Part shown: positions 1 through 7,367 of the stretch, piece by piece
Layout of the letters: each line of letters opens with the position of its first letter
How positions within the stretch are numbered: the stretch's first letter is position 1
Source of the DNA: an uncultured Bacteroidota bacterium
Lineage (GTDB): Bacteria; Bacteroidota; Bacteroidia; Flavobacteriales; Flavobacteriaceae
DNA length: 64,000 bases
Reading direction: 5' to 3'
Assembly: GCA_902554655.1 (NCBI GenBank)
Contig: CACDPE010000001.1
Coordinates: forward strand, 124,001 to 188,000
The notes under the pieces: generated by a model
The model's input: the letters and a program-made list of their open reading frames with translations, nothing else
Database searches by the model: none
What the model was told of the DNA's origin: nothing
Position numbers and translations under genes: made by a program

Positions 1-1044
1 GATGACGAGAAATTTGGAATGATTGGAGTAATAATTCATGAGATTGGACATTTTTTCTTTCCAATGATTGTTAATAGCGATGAAAGACAATGGGCTTGGA
101 TGGATGAAGGAATTAATACATTTGTTCAGTATTTAGCTGAACAAGAATTTGGAAAAAAATATCCAGATATAATATATCCATATAAAAATTTCCCCTCTGA
201 CAGAGGACCAGCAGAGCTGATAGTAGATTACATGAGTGTCGATCAAAATTTTTTGGCTCCAATTATGTCAAACCCTGAAAATGTTTACAGTTTGGGGCCT
301 AACGCATATGGAAAACCTGCCACTGCACTGAATATATTGAGAGAAACAGTGATGGGTAAAGATTTATTTGATTATGCATTTAAAAAGTATTCTAATAGAT
401 GGAAATTTAAGCACCCAACACCTGAAGATTTTTTTAGGACGATGGAAGATGCATCAGCTGTTGATTTGGATTGGTTTTGGCGGGGTTGGTTCTATACTAC
501 TGATTATGTAGATATTGCAATAAAGGAGGTTAAAGAATATTTTGTTTCTCCAAACCCAAGTGAAGAATTCAAAAAACTTATGATTGAAGAAATGGGTATA
601 CCTCGGAATCGATGGAGGTCCCTAATTTTTTTAGATAAATTAGAGAATGATTTAGAAAATAATAAGGAAAATCAATCCACGGAAAATTCAAAGTTGTTAA
701 ATAATTATTTAAAAGAAAATTATTCAAAAGAACAAATTGAAAATTTGAATGTTCCAAATTTTTATTATGAAATCATTTTTGAAAAGCCAGGGGGACTGGT
801 AATGCCAATCATAATTGATATTGAATATGATGATGGAACAATTGAAAGAAAAAAATATCCAGCACAAGTTTGGAGAAAAAATGATTCAGAAGTTAGAAAA
901 GTTTTGACATCTAATAAAAAAATTTTAAGTGTTAGTCTTGATCCTGACAAGGAGACTGCGGATATTGATACATCAAATAATTCTTGGCCAGAAAAAGAAA
1001 TTGAGTCAGAATTTGATAAATTTAAATCAAAAATTAAAGGATAA
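1..1044 (+). CDS. M1-family zinc metallopeptidase, C-terminal part (5' truncated by window)
   Basis: The frame is open from base 1, so the window starts inside this gene and the N-terminal half is absent. Near the start is HEIGH, and 18 residues later comes the glutamate of WMDEG; this HExxH-x18-E arrangement is the zinc site of M1 aminopeptidases. Downstream text such as YGKPATALNILRETV and the FWRGWFYTTDYVDIAI stretch resembles the helical C-terminal part of Bacteroidota M1-like peptidases. The family is known to cleave N-terminal residues from peptides, often in the periplasm or on the surface; the location here cannot be judged because any signal peptide lies outside the window. The stop codon directly abuts the tatA start (TAA then ATG), so the two are probably co-transcribed. 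Confidence 0.85.
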   Translation, partial: DDEKFGMIGVIIHEIGHFFFPMIVNSDERQWAWMDEGINTFVQYLAEQEFGKKYPDIIYPYKNFPSDRGPAELIVDYMSVDQNFLAPIMSNPENVYSLGPNAYGKPATALNILRETVMGKDLFDYAFKKYSNRWKFKHPTPEDFFRTMEDASAVDLDWFWRGWFYTTDYVDIAIKEVKEYFVSPNPSEEFKKLMIEEMGIPRNRWRSLIFLDKLENDLENNKENQSTENSKLLNNYLKENYSKEQIENLNVPNFYYEIIFEKPGGLVMPIIIDIEYDDGTIERKKYPAQVWRKNDSEVRKVLTSNKKILSVSLDPDKETADIDTSNNSWPEKEIESEFDKFKSKIKG

Positions 1045-1311
1045 ATGTTTGTATTTTTCATTAGTGGAGCTGAAATTTTAGTAATTTTTTTAATTATTCT
1101 TTTATTATTTGGAGCTGATAGAATTCCAGAAATTGCTAAAGGATTAGGAAAAGGTATTAGACACGTTAAAGATGCCACACAAGAAATAAAAACTGAAATA
1201 CAAAAAAGCGCAAAAAATAAGGGGATTGACACTAAAGAGATATCGGAACAGATAGATAGTGTTAAAGACGAAATTGATGATTTAACTGGGTCAATTAAAA
1301 GAGATCTTTAA
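1045..1311 (+). CDS. tatA: Sec-independent protein translocase subunit TatA
   Basis: An 88-residue protein with the TatA/Hcf106 layout: a very short N-terminus, one transmembrane helix (about residues 5-21), the FG hinge (FGADRIPE), an amphipathic helix (IAKGLGKGIRHVKDA) and a charged C-terminal tail. TatA oligomers form the conduct path for folded proteins with twin-arginine signals across the inner membrane, working with TatC. No tatC is in the window. The ATG directly follows the stop of the upstream metallopeptidase, suggesting translational coupling. The 3' end overlaps by four bases the stop of the convergent O-methyltransferase gene. TatA and TatE cannot be told apart from sequence alone. 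Confidence 0.9.
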   Translation: MFVFFISGAEILVIFLIILLLFGADRIPEIAKGLGKGIRHVKDATQEIKTEIQKSAKNKGIDTKEISEQIDSVKDEIDDLTGSIKRDL

Positions 1312-1952
1312 ATTTTTCTTATCAAACTTAAACCATCTCTTATTGGTAAGATAATTTTTTCAACTCTTTCATCATTCTTGATTTTATTGTTAAAGTTTAT
1401 TATTGATTGCGTAGCATAATCATCTTTTTCAACTTTTTCAAAAATTTTTCCACTCCAAAGGATATTATCCGCAATGATGATTCCTCCTGACTTTAGTTTA
1501 TCAAAAACTAGATCATAATATAGAGGATAATTTTCTTTATCAGCATCAATAAAAATAAGATCAAATTTAACTTTTAAGTTTTTTATAATTTCTTTAGCAT
1601 CACCTGTATATTGTTTAATTCTTTTTGATACTTTAGCTCTTTTAAAAAATTTATTTTGGATATTCAATAGTTCTTCATTATGATCAATTGTATGTATAAA
1701 ACCTTTTTTTTCAAGACCCTCCAATAAACATAAAGTTGAATAGCCAGTGTATGTTCCAATCTCAAGTATTGATTTAGGTTTAATTAATTTTGAAATTAGT
1801 GATAATAATCTGCCTTGATAATGTCCGCTTAACATTCTTGGATTGAGAACTTTTAAGTGGGTTTCTCTAGACAGATCATTTAAAATTTTTGATTCATCTG
1901 ATGTTTTATTCTGGACATATTCTAGAATTTTTTTATCGACAAAATCTTTCAT
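1308..1952 (-). CDS. SAM-dependent O-methyltransferase (caffeoyl-CoA OMT-like family)
   Basis: A 214-residue class I methyltransferase of the small bacterial O-methyltransferase family related to catechol and caffeoyl-CoA enzymes. The SAM-binding motif I is visible as LEIGTYTGYSTLCLLEGL (about residues 63-80). The metal-binding acidic residues follow in DLIFIDADKENY (Asp137 and Asp139 region) and in ADNILWSGKI (Asp162-Asn163). These are the positions that bind a divalent cation and the catechol-type substrate in the family. The natural substrate in flavobacteria is not known. Its ATG overlaps the stop of the upstream flavin reductase-like gene by four bases, so the two form an operon on the minus strand. 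Confidence 0.88.
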   Translation of the reverse strand: MKDFVDKKILEYVQNKTSDESKILNDLSRETHLKVLNPRMLSGHYQGRLLSLISKLIKPKSILEIGTYTGYSTLCLLEGLEKKGFIHTIDHNEELLNIQNKFFKRAKVSKRIKQYTGDAKEIIKNLKVKFDLIFIDADKENYPLYYDLVFDKLKSGGIIIADNILWSGKIFEKVEKDDYATQSIINFNNKIKNDERVEKIILPIRDGLSLIRKI

Positions 1953-2566
1953 TTTTTTGGTCTAGCATATTTAAATCTATTAATTAGATCAGTTTTAGCA
2001 TATCCATCCAATCCATTTATGGTTACTGTTTCTGCCTTATCCAGTCTTATCCATCCATCAGTTTGTAATGAGTTTTTATCAACGTATAGACATTCAATCG
2101 ATGCTACAATTAAAATTGTATTATTTTCTTTAATATCATATTCATTTAAATATTTACACCCAAATTTAATTTTAGCGCTCTTCACAAATGGAGCTTTGAA
2201 ATTATCAAGAAACTCTGGTTCAAATTTGGTTTTATCAAATTCAGATATTTCTTTTGGATATTTAGCAGAGGTGTGGTGAGCATCTTCAATATCACCGATT
2301 TTTATATGATTTACTGTAAAGTACCTTGTTCTGAATAAATTATTATAAGTATTTCTAGGTACTGTTCTTGGCCTTAAAATAAATCCAATCATTGCGGGAT
2401 CACTTCCCATATGTGTAATTGAGCTAAAAATTGCAAGATTTGTATTTCCTTCGTTGTCAATTGAACCAAGAAGATTAGCTGATTTATATCCAGTACAGCT
2501 ATTAATGAGATTCAATCTATAAATTTTTTCTAAACTTTTAATTTTATTTTTATCAAATCGAATCAT
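1949..2566 (-). CDS. Flavin reductase-like domain protein (FMN-binding)
   Basis: A 205-residue protein that reads throughout as a flavin reductase-like split-barrel domain. Supporting stretches are the N-terminal SCTGYKSANLLGSID, the strand LAIFSSITHMGSDPAMIGF and the FMN-loop-like RTVPRNTYNNLFRT followed by YFTVNHI. Members bind FMN and reduce flavin or act as flavoredoxins or oxygenase components; the partner here is unknown. It is the first gene of a two-gene minus-strand operon with the O-methyltransferase (four-base ATGA overlap), which hints that the two act on a common small molecule, although nothing in the sequence proves this. The upstream gap to the plus-strand neighbour is only 39 bases. 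Confidence 0.82.
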   Translation of the reverse strand: MIRFDKNKIKSLEKIYRLNLINSCTGYKSANLLGSIDNEGNTNLAIFSSITHMGSDPAMIGFILRPRTVPRNTYNNLFRTRYFTVNHIKIGDIEDAHHTSAKYPKEISEFDKTKFEPEFLDNFKAPFVKSAKIKFGCKYLNEYDIKENNTILIVASIECLYVDKNSLQTDGWIRLDKAETVTINGLDGYAKTDLINRFKYARPKK

Positions 2567-2605
2567 GTATTTTTATTAATTTAAAATTATAAAAATTAAT
2601 ATCAA

Positions 2606-2803
2606 TTGGAAACTAAATTTAAAATAGCAACAAGTTTTTTAGTAATTGGTATTGTTTGTTTTTTAGCATTTTACTTAATCGACTCTAAAGTTGATGAAAA
2701 TACAATACTACAAGAACCATTTTTTTTATTACCTGTCGGTTTTGTCAGTTTACTAGTTTCTGTTTTTTTATTTATATTATTTGCAGTTTTGAAAAAAAAA
2801 TAG
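2606..2803 (+). CDS. Small hypothetical membrane protein, TTG start
   Basis: A 65-residue protein with two hydrophobic helices (about residues 8-25 and 40-62) joined by a short polar loop (DSKVDENTILQEP) and ending in lysines, which predicts an inner-membrane hairpin with both ends in the cytoplasm. The only start in a sensible place is TTG at 2606. I do not recognise the family. It stands alone between a minus-strand operon and a bidirectional terminator that overlaps its last codons. Support comes from the intact frame, the membrane-like composition and the terminator placed at its end. Confidence 0.6.
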   Translation: METKFKIATSFLVIGIVCFLAFYLIDSKVDENTILQEPFFLLPVGFVSLLVSVFLFILFAVLKKK

Positions 2804-2825
2804 GATTCAAACTGAATCCTATTTT
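2797..2825. terminator. Bidirectional Rho-independent terminator
   Basis: A perfect 13-base inverted repeat, 2797-2809 and 2813-2825, encloses a 3-base loop. The core arms are AGGATTCA and TGAATCCT. A-rich sequence on the left and T-rich sequence on the right flank it, so it can stop transcripts arriving from both the small plus-strand gene and the minus-strand lipoprotein gene that converge here. Confidence 0.85.
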
Positions 2826-2848
2826 AATTTTTAGTTTAATTATAATAT

Positions 2849-3484
2849 TTAATTTTTTCTTTCTTTAGTGTCCTTTTGTTCGCAGGTTTCTTTTAATTCT
2901 TGTAATTCTTTTTCATTATCCATTACTTTTTCAATAAGATTTTTATTGTCATCATAAAATGTCACAGTAACAGGAAATAATATTTTAATTTCTTTTCTTG
3001 AGGATTTACTTTTAGAGTGGTAAGTTTTTACAACTTCACAATGCTCTTTTCTATTTTCAACTTCAACAGTTTTACCGTCAGGCAGTTCAAGAGTTAATGG
3101 GTATTTAAGTTTAAAACAGGGCTTGGTTATTTTATTTTTATCTTTTTTATCAAAATCCTTACTTCTTTCTAATTTTCTACCATCAGTATCAAAAAAAACA
3201 TCACCAGATTTAACTCCCATTGTGAAAACCTCGATTGACCTCATCTCTATCTGATAACCTAGACTTGGTGCTAGTTTTGCATTATCGATAAAATCATCGG
3301 GCATGTAATCTGAAATAGAATTTTTTAATTTATTAGGTAAATCATTTTCTAAGACTGAAATTTTTTCATCTGAGTTAATAATTGCTTCAATTAATTCATC
3401 ATCTGTCAATGTGTTTTCAACTTCACATGAATGGACTAAGAACAAAAATATAGGCAGAAATAAAATTTTTGAGATATTTTTCAT
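2849..3484 (-). CDS. Hypothetical lipoprotein
   Basis: A 211-residue protein with a lysine-containing N-terminus, a hydrophobic stretch and a lipobox-like VHSC ending at Cys20, so it is probably a lipoprotein. The mature part begins acidic (TDDELIEAIINSDEKIS) and later contains CFKLKYPLTLELPDGKTVEV, a beta-strand-rich stretch of a type common in uncharacterised flavobacterial lipoproteins. Three cysteines after the lipobox could form disulfides. The highly charged C-terminus (KETCEQKDTKERKN) is probably disordered. The product has no recognised enzyme motif and I cannot assign a function. It lies 39 bases downstream of another minus-strand hypothetical gene and ends at the shared terminator. 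Confidence 0.7.
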   Translation of the reverse strand: MKNISKILFLPIFLFLVHSCEVENTLTDDELIEAIINSDEKISVLENDLPNKLKNSISDYMPDDFIDNAKLAPSLGYQIEMRSIEVFTMGVKSGDVFFDTDGRKLERSKDFDKKDKNKITKPCFKLKYPLTLELPDGKTVEVENRKEHCEVVKTYHSKSKSSRKEIKILFPVTVTFYDDNKNLIEKVMDNEKELQELKETCEQKDTKERKN

Positions 3485-3523
3485 TTTTATTTTAAAAATA
3501 CTAAAATTTAGGTAATCAAAGTT

Positions 3524-3943
3524 CTATGGAGTGTAGTTTATAGTATTTTTAGCTTTTTCTTTCATAATTTTTCTTATGAAAGTGTGATCTTTTTCTGACT
3601 TGATCTTTACTTTTAAAAATTTACTATCAATATTAAATGTGTATTCTTTTTCAGTGACTTTAAAAACTACTAATTTATAATATGGTATAACTAAACCATA
3701 TGTTTCTAAAAGTGACCTAAAGTATATAATAATACCTTTTACTCTTAACTCAATATTACAATGATTTGTATTTTGATCAAGAATTAACAGATTCTCTATT
3801 TCTTTATTTGCTTTTGTAATTAGTAATTTTCCCGAACCAACACCTCCTTTTTTTATTTTTTCAAAAAAAGAATATGACTTTCCAATTAAATCTTCAATTT
3901 CATTTTTAATATTGTCATTTTGATACGAAACATTTCTTAACAT
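3524..3943 (-). CDS. Hypothetical protein, 139 residues
   Basis: I do not recognise this protein. It lacks a signal peptide and membrane segments and has mixed alpha/beta character. A glycine-rich turn (KKGGVGSGKLL) at about residues 31-41 is short of a P-loop because no Walker A spacing is present. The C-terminal half is lysine-rich and reads as alternating strands (YKLVVFKVTEKEYTFNID, FLKVKIKSEKDHTF). It is the upstream member of a minus-strand pair with the lipoprotein gene 39 bases further on, and divergent from the plus-strand beta-propeller lipoprotein. Codon use resembles neighbouring genes, supporting a real gene. Confidence 0.6.
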   Translation of the reverse strand: MLRNVSYQNDNIKNEIEDLIGKSYSFFEKIKKGGVGSGKLLITKANKEIENLLILDQNTNHCNIELRVKGIIIYFRSLLETYGLVIPYYKLVVFKVTEKEYTFNIDSKFLKVKIKSEKDHTFIRKIMKEKAKNTINYTP

Positions 3944-3980
3944 TTAAAATAATTATCAATAATTATACTAAATTTAATTA

Positions 3981-4988
3981 TTGAAAAATTTAATTTCATT
4001 ATTTGTATTAATTCTATCAATTCTGTCTTGTAGCGACAACAATAATGACTCAGAGCTGGTTGAATCCCCTTGTGTTGAGGCTGATTATGTATCATTTAAA
4101 ACGTCAATCAGTTTACCCAACTCAAGAGCCTATGGTTCATCAACTTTTTTAAATAATAATATTTTTATATCCAGAGGAGCAAAAATAAATACCGATGGTG
4201 TTTCTAATTCACGTACTAGTGATATAATTAGGTATGATACCAATAATGAAACTTGGTCTGAAATTGCAAACGATCTCATTAGCCTTAGATACGGAGATAT
4301 TGAAATTTATAATTCAAAAATTTATTTACTTAATGGCGATATAAGTGGTGGAGGTCTTAATAATTCAGTCGAAGTTTTTGATTTAATAAATAATGAAATA
4401 AAAATATTAAATGGTATAAACCCTTATCCTGTTAGAGAAAATGGAAGTGATATTTGGAAATTTCATAATATTATTTTTTTTGGTGGAACAGATGAAAATG
4501 GAGACTGCTCAGATAAAATTGTAAAATATAATTTAAACGATAATTCATTTGAATTAATAGGTAATCTTCCATTTGCTATTTGTAATACTAAGGGTGAGAT
4601 AATAAACGATAAATTATATGTCATAGCAGGATATTTAGGTTCAGAAGTACTTAATAAAATTTTAGTATATGATTTAAATAATAATTCTTTGATAGATGAA
4701 ATTTCTATCCCAGTCTCAATCTCGGCTCATACAACTTCAAAATATAAAAATAAAATTTTTATAAAAGGCGATTATAATATCCAAAATTTATTTGCTGTTT
4801 TTGATACAGATGATAATTCATTTAGAGTTGTTGAAAGTGATGTTGCAAACTCTAGACATTTAATGTCTGAAATAGTTAATGGAAAATTTTATGTTTTTGG
4901 AGGTAATACAACATCTCAATTTTCTACTATGACTGATAAAGTTCAGTACTTAGATCTAGATAATGAGGGTTATTTTTGTTATGATTAG
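3981..4988 (+). CDS. Kelch-type beta-propeller lipoprotein, TTG start
   Basis: A 335-residue secreted protein. Residues 1-17 form a lipoprotein signal with the lipobox ending at Cys17 (LSILSC). The mature part contains repeated units of about 45-50 residues with the kelch rhythm: a strand ending in glycines or aromatic residues (FFGGTDENG, LYVIAGYLGS, FYVFGGNTT) followed by short D/N-rich turns and a strand naming a quantity (VKYNLNDNSFELIG, LVYDLNNNSLID). I count about six blades by eye, consistent with one propeller. Kelch propellers bind partners or carbohydrates; the ligand is unknown. The start codon is TTG, chosen because it gives a proper signal peptide. A tRNA gene follows 16 bases after the stop. 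Confidence 0.75.
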   Translation: MKNLISLFVLILSILSCSDNNNDSELVESPCVEADYVSFKTSISLPNSRAYGSSTFLNNNIFISRGAKINTDGVSNSRTSDIIRYDTNNETWSEIANDLISLRYGDIEIYNSKIYLLNGDISGGGLNNSVEVFDLINNEIKILNGINPYPVRENGSDIWKFHNIIFFGGTDENGDCSDKIVKYNLNDNSFELIGNLPFAICNTKGEIINDKLYVIAGYLGSEVLNKILVYDLNNNSLIDEISIPVSISAHTTSKYKNKIFIKGDYNIQNLFAVFDTDDNSFRVVESDVANSRHLMSEIVNGKFYVFGGNTTSQFSTMTDKVQYLDLDNEGYFCYD

Positions 4989-5004
4989 TTTAGAATTTGT
5001 ATTG

Positions 5005-5079
5005 GGGTGATTAGCTCAGTTGGTTCAGAGCACTACCTTGACAGGGTAGGGGTCACTGGTTCGAATCCAGTATCACCCA
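5005..5079 (+). tRNA. tRNA-Val (anticodon GAC)
   Basis: A complete 75-base cloverleaf can be drawn. The acceptor stem is GGGTGAT with ATCACCC, the D arm contains AGCTCAGTTGGTTCAGAGC, and the anticodon stem CTACC/GGTAG encloses TTGACAG with anticodon GAC. The T arm is ACTGG-TTCGAAT-CCAGT. The discriminator base is A and the CCA end is not fully encoded (ACA follows). The last 22 bases recur at 7290-7311, which marks this tRNA as a probable integration target. Confidence 0.97.
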
Positions 5080-5080
5080 C
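5059..5080 (+). repeat. Attachment-site-like repeat at the tRNA 3' end (left copy)
   Basis: This is the T-loop and acceptor end of tRNA-Val plus one downstream base. It matches 7290-7311 in the same orientation at 21 of 22 positions, including an unbroken 15-base match (5066-5080 and 7297-7311). tRNA 3' ends are classic attB sites for tyrosine recombinases, so the pair is read as the left and right boundary of an inserted segment. No recombinase gene remains between the copies. Confidence 0.7.
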
Positions 5081-5120
5081 AAAAAAATACACACTGATTA
5101 TCAACGCTTTACAAAACTAA

Positions 5121-5131
5121 AAAGTGTTCCC
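5121..5131 (+). repeat. AAAGTGTTCCC repeat, left copy
   Basis: AAAGTGTTCCC lies about 40 bases inside the left boundary of the tRNA-bounded segment and recurs exactly at 7225-7235, about 55 bases inside the right boundary. An inverted copy of its GTGTTCCC core lies at 7239-7246. The placement at both ends suggests recombinase arm-binding sites, but this is inference from position only. Confidence 0.5.
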
Positions 5132-5189
5132 AAATTTTGACTCGAACTAGTGAAAATTTAATTTTTGTAATTAGAAACCTAACATTTTC

Positions 5190-6248
5190 TCAGAGTATTG
5201 TATCCCTTTGGTTTGTAAAGTATTTTAAATTATTAGATATTTTTTTATTTGCTTTTTCTCTTATAAAATCAATTAAAATTTTATCAATGATTTTCTTATT
5301 TTCATCAGGATAAGTCATCCTAATTAGATTAACTTTTTTAATCCATTTTCTAATCTTACTAATTGAGTTTTTATTAAGTGTTTTTAGAACTTTAACTCCC
5401 ATTTTGTCTAAGGCAACTGCGTTCATATGTTGTTCAAATTGATATTTCATTGGAATAACCAGTAATTTTTTTCCAAGAAATAGTGCTTCAGATGGAGTTT
5501 CAAAACCAGAATTACATATTACTCCTGAACACGACAATAAACTTTCTTCAAACTCCTCATATCCTGTAGGAAAAAATGAAATATTTCCTCTCCTATACTT
5601 CTGCTTTGTATGTTGGGAAAAAACATGCCAATTTTGCTTGTATATTTTTGAAAATATAGCATAAAGATACTCATCTGAATATGATGGTAAATATGTAGTT
5701 ATATGAGAACCATTTTTAATTTCTTTATTTCTTAGGTTGGATTTAATTATTGGGAAAAAAAAATTTCTATCATATTTTTTAAAATGAAATCCATAGCCTT
5801 TCTTAATAGGTGAATAATATTTTAAAATAAATGACTGAATCAGATTCACTTTTGACCCTTTTGGTACTTTATGTGATAATAAAGAGAATTGATGACTCAA
5901 TGCAATACAATTTTTTTTTCTTTTAAATAAACATGCCCAAGCAGATATAGGTTCAAAATCATTAATTATTAAATCGTATTTGTTAACTGGACAATTATAA
6001 ATCTCTCTAATAAATGTTATTGGATTGAATAATTTAAATGTCTTGAAAAAATCAATTCCTCCTTTTTTTCCAAATACAAAACTCAAGCCTTTATATTGAT
6101 ATTTTATATCATGTTTCAATTTTAATGATGATTGAGTTCCACTAATCAACACATCAACCTCAGCTCGATTTTTAAAAATTTTAATTAATTCATTTGCTCT
6201 AATTATATGTCCGTTTCCTGTTGACTGAACTGCGTATAAAATTTTCAT
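5190..6248 (-). CDS. Glycosyltransferase, GT-B fold (MJ1255/MurG-like family)
   Basis: A 352-residue protein of the GT-B type. The N-terminal Rossmann half opens with KILYAVQSTGNGHIIRANEL, the G-x-G-H nucleotide-sugar loop seen in MurG-like and MJ1255-like enzymes. The C-terminal half contains CNSGFETPSEALFLGKKLL and the acceptor-side IPMKYQFEQHMNA, which align with the UDP-sugar-binding Rossmann motif of the superfamily. It has no signal peptide; such enzymes work on the cytoplasmic face of the membrane on lipid acceptors. Its start overlaps by four bases the end of an LpxH-like metallophosphoesterase, a pairing I recall from other Bacteroidota, so a role in a surface glycolipid is likely. 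Both genes lie inside the tRNA-Val-bounded segment. Donor and acceptor cannot be inferred. Confidence 0.75.
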   Translation of the reverse strand: MKILYAVQSTGNGHIIRANELIKIFKNRAEVDVLISGTQSSLKLKHDIKYQYKGLSFVFGKKGGIDFFKTFKLFNPITFIREIYNCPVNKYDLIINDFEPISAWACLFKRKKNCIALSHQFSLLSHKVPKGSKVNLIQSFILKYYSPIKKGYGFHFKKYDRNFFFPIIKSNLRNKEIKNGSHITTYLPSYSDEYLYAIFSKIYKQNWHVFSQHTKQKYRRGNISFFPTGYEEFEESLLSCSGVICNSGFETPSEALFLGKKLLVIPMKYQFEQHMNAVALDKMGVKVLKTLNKNSISKIRKWIKKVNLIRMTYPDENKKIIDKILIDFIREKANKKISNNLKYFTNQRDTIL

Positions 6249-7111
6249 GATTTAAAATTTTTAAGCATAGATTCAAAAAGTTCGTTTGTTGATTTATCAA
6301 TTGTTGATTTTCTTTCTTTTTTCAGATTTTTGAAATTATTACGATCATATTCGAACAAACTCCAACTATCATTGTTGTATTCCAGTGAAGTTAAATTTTC
6401 TATCCAATCTCCAGAGTTCAAATATGTTATTTTTTTTCCCTTAATAATTTGATCCCTAATAACTGGTTGATGTATGTGTCCACAGACAACAAAATCATAA
6501 TTATTTTCACGAGCTATCCCGAGAGCAATATCTTCAAATTGATTGACATATTTCACTGCTTCCTTGACCTTGTATTTTATGTATTTAGAAAATGATATTT
6601 TTCCTTTACCCCTCCATTCCCTAAAACGATTAACAGTAAAATTTAATCTAATCAAAAAATCATATCCTATTCCTCCTAATTTTGCGACCCATTTAGAATA
6701 CTTCATTGTTATATCAAATACATCACCATGAAAAAACCAAGCTTTTTTACCATTTAATTTTAAAACTGCTTTATTACTAATTTTAAAATTTTTCATTCCA
6801 TAACCATTAAATTTCCTAAGAACTTCATCATGATTTCCTGGTAAATAATAAATCTTGGTTCCTTTAGATAAAAAATCTAAGAGTATTCTTATTACTTTCA
6901 AATGAGATTTTGGAAAGTACTTTTTTTTGAACTGCCATATATCAATTATATCACCATTTAGAATGATTTTTTTAGGTTTGATAGTTCTCAAATAATTAAT
7001 TAATTCATCAGCTCTGCACCCTCGTGTACCTAGGTGAATATCTGAAAGAACAACTAAATCTATTAGTCTTTTTTTGAACACATCAGAAAGTATGACTGTA
7101 ATGTGAATCAA
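6245..7111 (-). CDS. Calcineurin-like metallophosphoesterase (LpxH-like)
   Basis: Up to 288 residues with all dimetal phosphoesterase motifs in order: SDIHLG (Asp24, His26), LNGDIID (Asp54), PGNHDEV (Asn93-His94-Asp95), FHGDVFD (His128) and CGHIHQP near residue 225. The closest type is the UDP-2,3-diacylglucosamine diphosphatase-like group, which hydrolyses the pyrophosphate of a lipid A precursor; other members have different lipid or nucleotide substrates. The first motif normally sits closer to the N-terminus, so GTG at 7081 is an alternative start to ATG at 7111. The downstream glycosyltransferase gene overlaps by four bases, forming a two-gene operon. A long palindrome lies 36 bases upstream. 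Confidence 0.82.
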   Translation of the reverse strand: MIHITVILSDVFKKRLIDLVVLSDIHLGTRGCRADELINYLRTIKPKKIILNGDIIDIWQFKKKYFPKSHLKVIRILLDFLSKGTKIYYLPGNHDEVLRKFNGYGMKNFKISNKAVLKLNGKKAWFFHGDVFDITMKYSKWVAKLGGIGYDFLIRLNFTVNRFREWRGKGKISFSKYIKYKVKEAVKYVNQFEDIALGIARENNYDFVVCGHIHQPVIRDQIIKGKKITYLNSGDWIENLTSLEYNNDSWSLFEYDRNNFKNLKKERKSTIDKSTNELFESMLKNFKS

Positions 7112-7146
7112 ATGTTTTTAAAATAATAAGATAATGTTAAAATTTA

Positions 7147-7183
7147 AAAATTAATGTGGACAGAATCTGTCTACATTAATTTT
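7147..7183. repeat. Long palindrome in intergenic region
   Basis: Arms 7147-7164 and 7166-7183 are complementary at 17 of 18 positions (one G-T pair) around a single central base. The inner part is GACAGA-A-TCTGTC. It has flanking A and T runs like a terminator, but lies between two divergent genes where no terminator is expected. It could be an operator for the metallophosphoesterase operon or the terminator of a gene since lost from the tRNA-bounded segment. Confidence 0.6.
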
Positions 7184-7224
7184 CATTAGTTTTGTTTAAG
7201 TGAAAGTGATACTACGGGAAACAT

Positions 7225-7246
7225 AAAGTGTTCCCTTGGGGAACAC
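7225..7246. repeat. GTGTTCCC inverted repeat, right copy of the island repeat
   Basis: GTGTTCCC at 7228-7235 and its inverse GGGAACAC at 7239-7246 are separated by three bases. The stretch 7225-7235 is identical to 5121-5131 near the other end of the tRNA-bounded segment. It may be a recombinase arm site or a small hairpin; position favours the first reading. Confidence 0.5.
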
Positions 7247-7289
7247 CCTAAAAAATTAAGCTTTTGAAAATGAATAGCTTAAGATGTGA

Positions 7290-7311
7290 GTTCGAGTCCA
7301 GTATCACCCAC
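7290..7311 (+). repeat. Displaced tRNA-Val 3' end (right copy of attachment-site-like repeat)
   Basis: This repeats the T-loop and acceptor 3' half of the tRNA-Val gene (5059-5080) with one difference. Sequence upstream of it does not restore the T stem, anticodon arm or D arm, so it is a fragment and not a working tRNA. In a standard tRNA integration the displaced native 3' end marks the far boundary of the insert, which would make 7312 onward the original downstream sequence of the tRNA gene. Confidence 0.7.
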
Positions 7312-7367
7312 TTTTATTTTTTTATAATCAAATCAAAACTTGGCATTTGATTTGTAATTTATTTTTT

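Noticed and set aside
3524-3943. P-loop ATPase call for the 139-residue hypothetical protein
   Set aside because: The GGVGSGK-like string resembles a P-loop but is preceded by a helix, not a beta strand, and no Walker B or other ATPase motif follows.
4971-4999. Promoter for tRNA-Val inside the end of the propeller gene
   Set aside because: TAGAATTTG has an extra base relative to TAnnTTTG and the nearest TTTG is only 12 bases upstream.
7260-7312. Possible second tRNA gene at the displaced acceptor end
   Set aside because: Only the T-loop and 3' acceptor half are present; the upstream bases do not pair into T, anticodon or D stems and there is no 5' acceptor strand.
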